Part shown: piece by piece, positions 8,493-16,845 of the stretch
Layout of the letters: the number at the start of each line of letters is the position of its first letter
How positions within the stretch are numbered: position 1 is the stretch's first letter
Source of the DNA: Syntrophus sp963665935
Lineage (GTDB): Bacteria; Desulfobacterota; Syntrophia; Syntrophales; Syntrophaceae
NCBI GenBank assembly: GCA_963665935.1
Contig: OY762510.1
Span: forward strand, 310,001-374,000
Length of the DNA: 64,000 nt
Direction of reading: 5' to 3'
The notes under the pieces: model-generated
Told to the model about the DNA's origin: nothing
Database searches by the model: none
Seen by the model: the letters and a program-made list of their open reading frames with translations, nothing else
Program-made: the position numbers and the translations under genes

Positions 8493-9137
8493 ATGAAGGA
8501 TTTAGGATTCAGGTCCTTAGGCATGGGAATACTGAAGAATATTCATAGGGTACTCATACTTGCATTAGTAATATGTGGATTTCCTCTATATGCTTCAGCG
8601 AATGTACTGGTGGATCAGGCGGAATATTGGAATTACTCCAAATTGAGCAATGATCTCTGGTCTGATTGGGCAAATGCAGGCTATAATTCCTTCGACTGGA
8701 ACAATGCGACATGGAGCAACGGCCAGGCTGCTTTTGGTAGCACTAATGCTACTAACGGCCCATATCATACTTATTGGACACCTAACACGGACTTGGCACT
8801 CATGAAGTCCATCACGATAAACGGCAGTGCCAGCGATGTCGTTCTCAATGTCGCCTCGGATAACGGTTTTATCATTTTCATCAATGGCAATCAGGTAGCG
8901 AAAGCCAATGCGGAAGGCTTTACCAGTATATGGGAGTACTCCTATAGTTTAACCACCTCCTACCTGGTCAACGGTAACAATATCATTCAGGTTCTTGCGG
9001 AAGATCATGGGGGATCCACCTATTTTGACATGAAATTGACCGCTACCGTTAATCCGGTACCCCTTCCCCCATCTGCTTTGCTGATTGTCCCCGGCCTCTT
9101 GGGACTGTTTGCCACAAGGAAGAAGCTGAAAAGGTGA
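8493..9137 (+). CDS. PEP-CTERM-type exported protein
   Basis: 214 aa. An N-terminal signal peptide (hydrophobic core VLILALVICGF, ending ASA) precedes a mature region rich in N, W and S, with a jellyroll-like stretch (DVVLNVASDNGF, FIIFINGNQVAK). The C-terminus has the tripartite sorting signal: a VPLPPSA motif, a hydrophobic helix LLIVPGLLGLFA and a basic tail RKKLKR. Such proteins are processed by an exosortase and displayed or exported with extracellular polysaccharide. No exosortase gene is in the window. The ATG at 8493 is chosen over the longer frame because GGGAGG precedes it. A strong terminator follows. Confidence 0.8.
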   Translation: MKDLGFRSLGMGILKNIHRVLILALVICGFPLYASANVLVDQAEYWNYSKLSNDLWSDWANAGYNSFDWNNATWSNGQAAFGSTNATNGPYHTYWTPNTDLALMKSITINGSASDVVLNVASDNGFIIFINGNQVAKANAEGFTSIWEYSYSLTTSYLVNGNNIIQVLAEDHGGSTYFDMKLTATVNPVPLPPSALLIVPGLLGLFATRKKLKR

Positions 9138-9156
9138 TGAATCTTTCATAACGACA

Positions 9157-9190
9157 AAAGGCAGAGTTGAGCGAATACTCTGCCTTTTTT
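9157..9190 (+). terminator. Rho-independent terminator
   Basis: An 8-bp stem GGCAGAGT/ACTCTGCC with a 9-nt loop followed by six T residues, 23 bp after the PEP-CTERM gene stop. Confidence 0.85.
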
Positions 9191-9247
9191 ATTGGGAGTG
9201 AGACATTGATCGAATAATCCGTGTGGAACACGGGCTCGATCAGGCGC

Positions 9248-9646
9248 TTACAGCCCTTCCAACAATTTTTCACCGACAAAATGAATATGCATCTTGTCAT
9301 CCGTAGCGAAAGCGTTAAGAAACCGCTCTGAAGCCTGATCTTTCTGTAGAAATCTTTCGGCAACTGCCACCACAAGACGGAATCGATTGTATTTGTTTGC
9401 ATCCCTATCCCTTTTCCCGGCCAAGCCAACCAACTCCACGCGGTCAGCCAAATCGATTTCCGAATCAGGACGCAAGAGGTAGATCAGAAGCGTGTTTCCG
9501 ACAACGATTCTGGTTAGTTCACTCGAATGACCTTCTGCCGGATGCCTGCTGACATCAATCTTTTCAAACACCTTTTCAGGGCAACCACAACCAAGAGTTC
9601 CCTGTACAAGTTCTATTAATCTTTCGTCACTCCAAACTTCAGCCAT
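9248..9646 (-). CDS. Hypothetical protein with GCGCPEKVF motif
   Basis: 132 aa, not recognised as a named family. It starts MAEVWSDERLIELVQGTLGCGCPEKVFEKIDV; the LGCGCPE block could be a metal or redox site. The middle has a beta-rich stretch (RIVVGNTLLIYLLRP) and the rest a helical region (FRLVVAVAERFLQKD). No signal peptide or membrane segment is seen. It is isolated, with non-coding gaps on both sides, so context gives no role. The length and codon pattern look genuinely coding. Confidence 0.6.
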   Translation of the reverse strand: MAEVWSDERLIELVQGTLGCGCPEKVFEKIDVSRHPAEGHSSELTRIVVGNTLLIYLLRPDSEIDLADRVELVGLAGKRDRDANKYNRFRLVVAVAERFLQKDQASERFLNAFATDDKMHIHFVGEKLLEGL

Positions 9647-9823
9647 TTCGTTTGGCCCTCGATCAATAAAGTAGAAATGTCGATGTACGAGAAATCACCG
9701 AACGATTTGCTGGGTAGGTACAGCTCCTTAGCCAAGTAAAGTTCTTCAACAATTTTCAAGGTGTTTCAAATGCGTGAAACACCCTAAGATGCAGTCTTCC
9801 GACCAAATGCAAAACCGAATTTT

Positions 9824-10276
9824 TTACGGATCTTGCCAGTAAGTCTTCCAAAGAGGATACTGGCTTCCCTTTTCCAACAGGGAATTGCGCAGAAGACCGT
9901 TCTTTGTGAAGTAGAAGATCATCTTGTCATACCGGATCAGGCTGCCGAAAGTGGTCATATCCGCGCCGGCCCGGATCGTGTCGCTGAGGGGCAATCCCAG
10001 ACTCATTGAAATCCCCCTGTAGGCGTTCCGCGTGTAAGCCAAGACAAAGCCGTCGGCCAGTTCTCCGACGTGGTCGGGAGCACCGTAAAGCTGAAGCACC
10101 TCCGTAAGGGTTGCTTTTCCCGGCTCCAGAGATGGGGCGGTTTCCGGCAGCGGCCGGCCTTCCACTCCTTTCTCGAAGCGCAGAGAGACACAACCACTCA
10201 CCGCCATCCCAATCAGCAGCAAAGATACTCCGAGGAGTCCCGGTAGAACCTTACGGACCCTAGAACGGCATTCCAT
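9824..10276 (-). CDS. BamE/SmpA-like lipoprotein (second copy)
   Basis: 150 aa lipoprotein. The signal peptide ends in a lipobox VSGC near residue 29. The mature part has the pattern LEPGKATLTEVLQLYGAPD followed by strands (FVLAYTRNAY, KMIFYFTKNGLL), the order of the small SmpA/OmlA (BamE-like) alpha-beta fold. That fold is found in outer-membrane assembly lipoproteins but also in many unrelated ones, so BamE itself is not claimed. It overlaps the start of the paralogous upstream gene by 17 bp and is the last gene of the operon that begins with the ketosynthases at 15.9 kb. Confidence 0.7.
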   Translation of the reverse strand: MECRSRVRKVLPGLLGVSLLLIGMAVSGCVSLRFEKGVEGRPLPETAPSLEPGKATLTEVLQLYGAPDHVGELADGFVLAYTRNAYRGISMSLGLPLSDTIRAGADMTTFGSLIRYDKMIFYFTKNGLLRNSLLEKGSQYPLWKTYWQDP

Positions 10277-10652
10277 AGGAGGCCTCGCCGGAATGCAGAC
10301 TACTCCCGTAATGGGTCAGGATATTGTTTGCGTCGAAGAAGAACACAAGCTGGTCGTACTGACGGTCATAGTTGGCGAAGGTCACCAGCACCAGCCACAA
10401 CCCCGTCGCCTTCGCCACGCTGCGGGAATAGAGATAGGCATTGCCATTGGACAGTTTGACGACCTCGGTGGGCGCACCGAACAGGCGGACCGTCTCCGCA
10501 GCCGTTGTTTTTCCCGGAACGATCTGGCTCAGCCCCTGGGTATCGAAAGGCCGGTAATTCTTATCCCGGCCAATCACCGCACACCCAGCCGCCTGGAAAA
10601 GAATCCCCCCTGCCAACGCCATCAGAATCGACCGCATTACCATTTTGTTCAC
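10260..10652 (-). CDS. BamE/SmpA-like lipoprotein (first copy)
   Basis: 130 aa with a lipobox AAGC near residue 24. The mature part repeats the BamE-like pattern: LSQIVPGKTTAAETVRLFGAP, then NAYLYSRSV and a YDQLVFFFDANNILTHYG strand-turn-helix. It is a diverged paralogue of the downstream lipoprotein, overlaps it, and lies 82 bp after the acyl-CoA dehydrogenase stop in the same direction. Two adjacent envelope lipoproteins at the end of an acyl-chain operon suggest that the product, or an enzyme, acts at the outer membrane; this is inference. Confidence 0.7.
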   Translation of the reverse strand: MNKMVMRSILMALAGGILFQAAGCAVIGRDKNYRPFDTQGLSQIVPGKTTAAETVRLFGAPTEVVKLSNGNAYLYSRSVAKATGLWLVLVTFANYDRQYDQLVFFFDANNILTHYGSSLHSGEASYGMPF

Positions 10653-10734
10653 TTTCTTCCCCTCCTGAATTCAACTTTGTCCTTCAATCCTTTATCCCCT
10701 GCCCGGCCGCAAGCGAAGGAGGGGATTTCCGCGT

Positions 10735-11877
10735 TTACAGCCCCAGCGTCCGGGCGATGATGACTTTCATGATCTCATTGGAACCGGCGTAGATCCGCAT
10801 GATCCGGATGTCCCGCCAGGCCCGCGCGATGGGGTACTCTTCGCAGTACCCATATCCGCCGTGCAGCTGCAGACAGCGGTCGGCCACCTTCCCCGCCATG
10901 TCGGTAATCCAGTATTTCGCCATGGACACCTCCCGGGTAAGATCCTTCCCCTCCATGTGATCGACAATCATCTTGTCGATGAAGGTGCGCCCGATCTGGA
11001 TTTCCGTCGCCATTTCCGCAAACTCGAACTGGGAATTCTGAAAGTGGGAGATGGGCCTTCCGAAAACCTTTCGCTCCCGGCAGTAGGCGATGGTCGTCTC
11101 CAGCATGAATTCCGCGATCACCTGTGCCCCGATAGCCACCACGAGCCGCTCCTGCTGCAGCATCTCCATCATTTTGCTGAATCCCGTCCCCTTTTCCCCC
11201 AGCCGGTTCGCTCTGGGGATCCGGCAGTCGGCAAAGAAAAGCTCCGCCGTGTCCTGGCTGTGCCAGCCGATCTTTTTGAGATTACGTCCCTTTTCAAAGC
11301 CGGGCGTCCCTGCCTCCACGAGGAACAGATCAATCGCCTTGTGCGGGTCCTCCACCGCTGGATCCCTGGCCACCAGGACGATGAGGTCGCAGTTAATCCC
11401 GTTGCTGATGAAGGTCTTCTGACCGTTGATCAAGAATTCGTCGCCGTCTTCCACGGCAGTAGTGCGGATTGCCGCCAGATCGCTGCCGGTGTTGGGTTCC
11501 GTCATGCCGATGGCCGTGATGATGTCGCCGGAGATACAGCCGGGCAGATAGCGGTGTTTCTGTTCCTCGGAACCGTACTCAATCAGATAAGGCAGCACGA
11601 CGGTGTTGTGAAGGCGGGCCGCAAGCCCGGTGAAATTGGTCCGGGCCAGTTCCTCGATGACGATGACCTCGTAGAGGAAATCGGCGGCGGGTCCTCCATA
11701 AGCCTCGGGGACGCTCATCCCGAGAAAGCCCTGTGCCCCCATCCTTTTCCAGGCTTCCCTGGAAACGATCCCCGACTCCTCCCACTCTTCAATGTGGGGC
11801 ACGATTTCCCTCGCCAGAAACTTCTTGACGGCTTCCCGAAAGATGCGATGTTCCTGCGTGTACTGGATTATTTCCAT
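10735..11877 (-). CDS. Acyl-CoA dehydrogenase family flavoprotein
   Basis: 380 aa, normal for the family. These FAD enzymes introduce an alpha-beta double bond into acyl thioesters and pass electrons to ETF. Visible signatures are the FAD/substrate loop GMTEPNTGSDLAAI, FISNGINCDLIVLVA, the LQLHGGYGYCEEYPIARAWRD block and IYAGSNEIMK, whose glutamate is in the position of the catalytic base of short-chain dehydrogenases. It starts 29 bp after the acyl ligase stop and belongs to the KS-alpha/KS-beta operon. A desaturation step on an acyl chain built or activated by this operon is a reasonable inference, but a plain beta-oxidation role cannot be excluded. Confidence 0.9.
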   Translation of the reverse strand: MEIIQYTQEHRIFREAVKKFLAREIVPHIEEWEESGIVSREAWKRMGAQGFLGMSVPEAYGGPAADFLYEVIVIEELARTNFTGLAARLHNTVVLPYLIEYGSEEQKHRYLPGCISGDIITAIGMTEPNTGSDLAAIRTTAVEDGDEFLINGQKTFISNGINCDLIVLVARDPAVEDPHKAIDLFLVEAGTPGFEKGRNLKKIGWHSQDTAELFFADCRIPRANRLGEKGTGFSKMMEMLQQERLVVAIGAQVIAEFMLETTIAYCRERKVFGRPISHFQNSQFEFAEMATEIQIGRTFIDKMIVDHMEGKDLTREVSMAKYWITDMAGKVADRCLQLHGGYGYCEEYPIARAWRDIRIMRIYAGSNEIMKVIIARTLGL

Positions 11878-11906
11878 CTATAGTCTCCATTGGTTATACA
11901 AAGACA

Positions 11907-13427
11907 TTAAAGTTTTGATTTCAATTCGTGCTTCAGAATCTTGCCGGTGGCGTTGCGGGGAAAATCCTTCACGAAGAGGATTTTCTTCGGCATTTTGTAA
12001 GGGGCGATTTTCCCTTCCAGGCCAGCCAGCAGGGCTTCTTCCGTCAGGCGGCTCCCCCGGGAAAGAAGAACGAAGGCCGCCACCGCTTCGCCCCGCCGAG
12101 GATCGGGCATCCCCACGACGGCCGCCTCCTTCACGCCAGGAATGTCCTTGATCGCCCGCTCCACCTCCGCCGGATAGATGTTTTCCCCGGAACTGATGAT
12201 CATCTCCACCTTCCGGCCAATGACGTAGAGGAAACCTTCCTGGTCCCTACGGCCCATATCCCCCGTGAAGAACCACCCGTCCTTCAGGACCTCCGCCGTG
12301 GCCTCGGCGGCATTCCAATAGCCCGCAAAGACATTGGGGCCTTTCACCACAATTTCCCCCGGCTCTCCCGGCGCGACCTCCTTGCCGGAATTATCGATAA
12401 TGCGGATTTCCGTATGGAAAACTTCCTTGCCGACGGAGCCCGCCTTACGGATGGAATCCTCCAAGTCCAGGGAAGTGAGACGCAACGCCTCGGTCATCCC
12501 GTACCCCTGGGCAAAGAAAACCCCCTTCTCCGACTGATACTGGCGGATCAGGTCCACGGGCATCGGCGCGCCCCCGGCAATGAAGAAATGGACATGGGAG
12601 AAATCCGCTTCCGGCCAGAGTTCGGACTTCGTCATCATCTGGAACATGACCGGCACGGCAAAGACGTAGTTCACATTTTCGTCGCAGATCACCCGGAGGG
12701 CCTCCGTGGCGCTGAAAAAGGTCTTCAGCAGCAAGGAGCCGCCGGCATAGATGACCGGCGTGGCCGCAGCACCCAGGGCACCGATGTGAAAGAGAGGTGC
12801 AGTGACCAGGGATTTGTAGGTCTTGTTGAGTCCATAGCCCAGGACGGTGTTGATCGCCCCGAAGAGGACATTGCCGTGGGTCAGCACCGCCCCTTTGGGC
12901 TGCCCCGTTGTCCCCGATGTGTACATGATGAAGAGGGGATCGTCCAGGGTCACCGCATCGGCGGCCATGGGTTCCGCACCGGAGGATTCGGCAACAACTC
13001 CGGCAAGGGGGGTATCCGGCAAAAGATCGTTCCCGCCGAGGCGGAAACAGACGGGCATGTCACCGCTGTTCAGGGCAGCCCTGATTTCACCGACCTTTTC
13101 AAAAAATTCCACGGCGTAGAAAAGGGTTCGGGGCGAACAGTCCTTCAGGATATAGAGGAGCTCAGGCACAGCCAACCGCACATTCAACGGGACCATGAGG
13201 GCGCCCGTCTTGGCGCAGGCGAAAAAAACCTCCAGGAACTCGCTGCAGTTTCCCATGAGCACGGCGATCCGTTCCCCCCGGCCGACCCCCAGTTTCAGCA
13301 GGGCATGGGCCATGCGGTTCACCCGCTCGTTGAACTCCCGATTGTTATATTTCCGGTTGTCCTCCTGGAGGAAAGGCCGCTCCGGGTGGGTATGCGCCCG
13401 CTTGTAAACCCATTGACCGATGTTCAT
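11907..13427 (-). CDS. AMP-forming acyl-CoA ligase (class I adenylating enzyme)
   Basis: 506 aa. It activates a carboxylic acid as acyl-AMP and then transfers it to CoA (or ACP). ANL-family motifs are clear: P-loop FIMYTSGTTGQPKGAVLTHGN, A5-like GYGMTEA, GWFFTGDMGRRDQEGFLYVIGRKVEMIISSGENIYPAEVE (A7-A8), and PRNATGKILKHEL with the catalytic lysine. The length and the YNNREFNERVNRMAHAL N-terminus fit medium/long-chain fatty acid ligases. The ATG at 13427 (MNIGQWVYKR) has AAAAGGAAC upstream and is preferred to an in-frame TTG at 13469. It lies 38 bp after the KS-beta stop. Substrate unknown. Confidence 0.9.
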   Translation of the reverse strand: MNIGQWVYKRAHTHPERPFLQEDNRKYNNREFNERVNRMAHALLKLGVGRGERIAVLMGNCSEFLEVFFACAKTGALMVPLNVRLAVPELLYILKDCSPRTLFYAVEFFEKVGEIRAALNSGDMPVCFRLGGNDLLPDTPLAGVVAESSGAEPMAADAVTLDDPLFIMYTSGTTGQPKGAVLTHGNVLFGAINTVLGYGLNKTYKSLVTAPLFHIGALGAAATPVIYAGGSLLLKTFFSATEALRVICDENVNYVFAVPVMFQMMTKSELWPEADFSHVHFFIAGGAPMPVDLIRQYQSEKGVFFAQGYGMTEALRLTSLDLEDSIRKAGSVGKEVFHTEIRIIDNSGKEVAPGEPGEIVVKGPNVFAGYWNAAEATAEVLKDGWFFTGDMGRRDQEGFLYVIGRKVEMIISSGENIYPAEVERAIKDIPGVKEAAVVGMPDPRRGEAVAAFVLLSRGSRLTEEALLAGLEGKIAPYKMPKKILFVKDFPRNATGKILKHELKSKL

Positions 13428-13465
13428 GGCGATGTTCCTTTTGTCTGATATTTTTGTGAGGAGAT

Positions 13466-14692
13466 TCAATCTTCCGGTGCGGCAAAGACCAGGGCGGCGT
13501 AAGTTCCGCCGAAGGAGGCCGCATCAAGCAAAGTCAGGCGAATCCTTGTTTCCCGGCTCTTTCCTGTCACCAGCGCCAGGGGCGCCAGGGGGAAAGAGAC
13601 TCCAAGGGTCGGCGGAATCCGCCCTTCCCGGAAAGCCAGGGCCAGGGCTGCCGCGCGGAGCCCTCCCGAAGAGAAGCTCTCTCCAAGGGCTCCCTGAATA
13701 GAGGTAATCATAGGTCGAGTGCCTCCTTCCCCGAAGATCTTCAGGAGGGCGGAGGCCTCCAGCTGGTCCGGCTTCCGGCCTCCGTTGGCGCAGGCCATGA
13801 CCATATCGATTTCACCAGGGGAGCATTCCGCGGATTGCAATGCCCGGTGAATGGTCAGGATCAACCCTTTCGGATCTTCCGGCCAGTCTGTGGACGGTGC
13901 CGGAGATGAGCCCAGGCCCCATCCCGTCATTTCACAATACGGTTCAGTTCCCCGCTGCCGAACCCGATCCAGAGGTTCCAGACACAGCAACCCACAACCT
14001 TCGCCCAGGACATACCCGTTTCGGGCTTCATCAAAGGGGGCGGCCCTCTCCTCTAGGCCGTCCTGCGGGGAAAGACCATGGAAATGGACCATCGTCTCGA
14101 AGAAAAACTCCGAGAGAATATCGGCCCCTCCCGCCAGCAGGACATCCGCCCGCCCCCGGGAGATCTCCGCCGCCGCATAGGCCAAGGCCGTTTCCGCCGA
14201 GGTTCCGTTATGGGTCACCGTCGTATTGATTCCCCGGAAGCCCAGTTCAATGGAGGCATGGCCTGCCGGGGCGTTCATCACCGAGTTGGGGACGAGGATG
14301 GGATTGATGCCGGCCGGACCTTCCGTCGCCAGAAGACGGGCGCAGCGGGTCTTGACATCCGTCCCGCCGAAAGCCGTCCCCAGAATAATCCCCGTCCGGT
14401 CCCGGTTTTCTTCGGAAATCTCAAGACCCGCATCCTCCAGGGCCAGACGGGCCGAAGCCACGACCATGGACGAAAGGCGGTCCATCCGGCGCAGGCTTTT
14501 CAAGGAAACAAAATCCCGGGATTCGAAATCCCGCACCTCCGCCCCGCGATGGGAAGGGAAAGGTGCCGTATCGAAAGATGCGATCTCGGCAATGCCGGAT
14601 TCTCCGGCAAAGAGCCGCCGGGAAAAATCTTTTTTCCCCACCCCGAGGGGGGAAACCACTCCAATGCCGGTAACGGCCACCCGCCGGTTCAT
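13466..14692 (-). CDS. KS-beta / chain-length-factor-like ketosynthase homologue
   Basis: 408 aa with the FabF/KAS thiolase fold from end to end (MNRRVAVTGIGVVSPLG, GTAFGGTDV, VLGEGCGLLCLE, SFGGTYAALVF). Aligned with its neighbour, the nucleophile cysteine in TACSAG is replaced by glycine (THNGTSA, G163). The first histidine of NAHGTGTP is replaced by cysteine (MACANGG), and the second histidine of TGHTLG is replaced by glycine. It therefore cannot perform normal Claisen condensation. Proteins of this kind pair with an active KS, as chain-length factors do in type II polyketide synthases. Its start overlaps the KS-alpha stop by 4 bp (ATGA), the usual KS-alpha/KS-beta arrangement. The pairing is inference; the missing residues are directly seen. 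Confidence 0.85.
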   Translation of the reverse strand: MNRRVAVTGIGVVSPLGVGKKDFSRRLFAGESGIAEIASFDTAPFPSHRGAEVRDFESRDFVSLKSLRRMDRLSSMVVASARLALEDAGLEISEENRDRTGIILGTAFGGTDVKTRCARLLATEGPAGINPILVPNSVMNAPAGHASIELGFRGINTTVTHNGTSAETALAYAAAEISRGRADVLLAGGADILSEFFFETMVHFHGLSPQDGLEERAAPFDEARNGYVLGEGCGLLCLEPLDRVRQRGTEPYCEMTGWGLGSSPAPSTDWPEDPKGLILTIHRALQSAECSPGEIDMVMACANGGRKPDQLEASALLKIFGEGGTRPMITSIQGALGESFSSGGLRAAALALAFREGRIPPTLGVSFPLAPLALVTGKSRETRIRLTLLDAASFGGTYAALVFAAPED

Positions 14693-15945
14693 GAGTCGGC
14701 CCCCTTTCCTCTTCCTTCTTCCCTATATCGTCCGAAAATCACCGTTGTGTTGTTGCCGCCGAAGGCGAAGGAGTTGGAAAGGACAATATCCGGAGCGATG
14801 AACCGTGCCCCTTCTGTGACATAATCAAGATCGCATTCGGGATCCGGGGTTTGATGGGAAATTGTCGGCGGGATGAAGGCCTGTTCGATTGCAAGTAATG
14901 AAATGACCGCCTCCAGCGCGCCGGATGCCCCCAGGGTATGGCCGGTCATGGACTTGGTGGAGCTGACGGGAATCGCGTAAGCCTGCCGACCAAAAACGGC
15001 ACGGATCGCCCGGGTTTCCGTCACGTCGTTGGCCGGCGTTCCCGTCCCGTGGGCATTGATGTAATCCACCTGCCCCGGCTCCAGACCCGCATCGGTCAAG
15101 GCCGCCTTCATGGCCCGCGCTGCTCCTGAAGCCTCGATATCAGGGGCCGTCATGTGATGTGCATCACAGGTGACGCCATACCCAAGAACTTCTCCATAGA
15201 TCTTCGCTCCCCGGCGACGGGCGTCCGGTAGCGCCTCCAGAATCAGAATGGCCGCAGCTTCCCCCAGGGAGAGGCCCTGACGATTCCGGTCAAAGGGTTT
15301 GCAGGGACCGAAATCCACGGCCTTCAGGGCATTGAAGGAGGCATAGGTTGTCCGGCACATGGGTTCCACCCCCCCGGCAATCATGATCCGGGCGGCACCA
15401 TCCCGGATGAGGTCGCGGGCCAGGCCGACAGCCGTTGATCCCGCGGAACAGGCCGTCATCAATGTGGTCTTGGGACCCCAGAGTTTCAGTTTTGTGGCGA
15501 TGGCATCCGCCGAAGACGCACAGGAAAGACTGGCCAGCCGGGAAAAATGCGCTCGACGTCCGCCTTTCTCAAGATACTCGTCGAAGAAGGCCTCCGCCTC
15601 CAGTTTACCCCCCGATCCTCCACCGATGATGACTCCCGTATCCAGGCACAGTTCTTCGGGCAGGGGATGAAGCCCGGCATCACTCAGGGCTTCCAAAGTG
15701 GCGGCTAGAGCCATCCGGTCGGCTCGGGACAGCCGTTTCAGCGGATATTCCCGGGGAATCAGCGCTCCGGGATCAAAGTTCCGGATCTGAGCCCCCGTGT
15801 GGGTCCGGAAAGGTCCGGTATCAAAAAGGCTCACGGGGCCTATGCCGCATCGCCCCTGTTGCAGGGCTTCCACCAATTCCGCTGCATTGGTCCCCAAGGC
15901 ATTGACCGTACCCAATCCGGTGATGACCACCCGTTTTCCCTGCAT
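14689..15945 (-). CDS. Beta-ketoacyl-ACP synthase (KS-alpha, FabF-like)
   Basis: 418 aa decarboxylating condensing enzyme that extends an acyl-ACP by two carbons. The full catalytic triad is present: cysteine in TACSAGST (C166), histidine in INAHGTGTPANDVTE and histidine in SMTGHTLGASGA. The N-terminus MQGKRVVITGLGTVNALG and the end NSFAFGGNNTTVIFG are canonical for the KAS I/II clade. It heads a leftward operon with KS-beta, acyl ligase, acyl-CoA dehydrogenase and two lipoproteins. It is not embedded in a housekeeping fab cluster (no fabD, acpP or fabG adjacent), so a specialised acyl or polyketide product is likely. No clear promoter was identified in the 246-bp gap to the divergent skp gene. 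Confidence 0.93.
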   Translation of the reverse strand: MQGKRVVITGLGTVNALGTNAAELVEALQQGRCGIGPVSLFDTGPFRTHTGAQIRNFDPGALIPREYPLKRLSRADRMALAATLEALSDAGLHPLPEELCLDTGVIIGGGSGGKLEAEAFFDEYLEKGGRRAHFSRLASLSCASSADAIATKLKLWGPKTTLMTACSAGSTAVGLARDLIRDGAARIMIAGGVEPMCRTTYASFNALKAVDFGPCKPFDRNRQGLSLGEAAAILILEALPDARRRGAKIYGEVLGYGVTCDAHHMTAPDIEASGAARAMKAALTDAGLEPGQVDYINAHGTGTPANDVTETRAIRAVFGRQAYAIPVSSTKSMTGHTLGASGALEAVISLLAIEQAFIPPTISHQTPDPECDLDYVTEGARFIAPDIVLSNSFAFGGNNTTVIFGRYREEGRGKGADS

Positions 15946-16191
15946 GCCCCTTCTCCCAAAACCTTGTTCCCGCTCCAGATCAAAAAGAAAATTTCTTTAC
16001 CTCTGTTGTTTCTAGGTTATAGAGCACAGGTTAAAAGGGTGTCAACAAGAAAGCCGTAATGCCGCATCCATTGCAGGACAACAGGGAAAATCCCTGTACT
16101 TCCTCGTCGAATCGGATTTTATGTTTGCATAAATAAAGGAACTAGTTTATTAAATTACACATTTTTTCAATCTCAACCTGGAGGTTAGACG

Positions 16192-16728
16192 ATGAAACGC
16201 TGTGGTTTGATCCTGACGATGTCCCTGTTCTTTCTGCTTTCCCTGGTTTGCCCGTCATTTTCTGCACAAGACGGTAATGTATCCTCTCTGAAGATCGGTG
16301 TCGTTGACCTGCAAAAGGTCATGCAGACAGCAAAGGCGGCAAAGGAAGCCCAGATCGCCTTTGACAAGGAATTGCAGACTGCCCGGGACACCCTTTCCGC
16401 CAAGGGAAAAGAGGTCCAGACCATGGAAGCGGAATTAAAGAAGCAGTCCTCGAAGCTTTCCGCTAAGAAGCGCAAAGAGAAGGAGGAACAGATCGCCAAG
16501 GCAGCCGGGGAGTTGAAACGCCTGGACAGCGATATGGGGGAGGAATTTCGCCGGAAAGTCTCCGATATCAATCAGAAATTAATCGGCGAGATCCGGGAGG
16601 TGGTCAATGAAATTCGCCAGGAGGAAAAATGTTCGCTGATTTTAGAAAAAAGCACCCTTATTTCCTATGATCAAACTCTCGACGTTACCGACAGGGTCAT
16701 TCAGCGCTACGATGCAAAAAAGAAATAG
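16192..16728 (+). CDS. Skp/OmpH-family periplasmic chaperone
   Basis: 178 aa. A signal peptide (hydrophobic core SLFFLLSLVCPSF, cleavage near SAQ) is followed by IGVVDLQKVMQTAKAAKEAQ, the typical OmpH/Skp start. A long charged coiled coil follows (about residues 60-130, alternating K/E/A) and a C-terminal strand segment (CSLILEKSTLISYDQ). Skp proteins are trimeric chaperones that hold unfolded outer-membrane proteins. GGAGG lies 8 bp before the ATG. It stands alone, convergent with tpsA. Its position beside a TpsA/TpsB operon is suggestive, since TpsB is a beta-barrel client, but could be chance. Confidence 0.85.
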   Translation: MKRCGLILTMSLFFLLSLVCPSFSAQDGNVSSLKIGVVDLQKVMQTAKAAKEAQIAFDKELQTARDTLSAKGKEVQTMEAELKKQSSKLSAKKRKEKEEQIAKAAGELKRLDSDMGEEFRRKVSDINQKLIGEIREVVNEIRQEEKCSLILEKSTLISYDQTLDVTDRVIQRYDAKKK

Positions 16729-16765
16729 CCGGTAATACAAGTTTCTTCTGTCCATCCATTTGGAC

Positions 16766-16806
16766 GCACGAGGAAGACGGAATACAAAAATCCGTCATCC
16801 TCGTGC
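16766..16806. terminator. Bidirectional hairpin terminator between skp and tpsA
   Basis: A near-perfect inverted repeat (GCACGAGGAAGACGGA at 16766-16781 and its near-complement at 16791-16806) with a 9-nt A-rich loop. It lies between two convergent genes and can serve both strands, though T-runs are weak. Confidence 0.6.
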
Positions 16807-16845
16807 CGATTTCTCAGAATCTATTCAAATTCAAATTATTAAATC

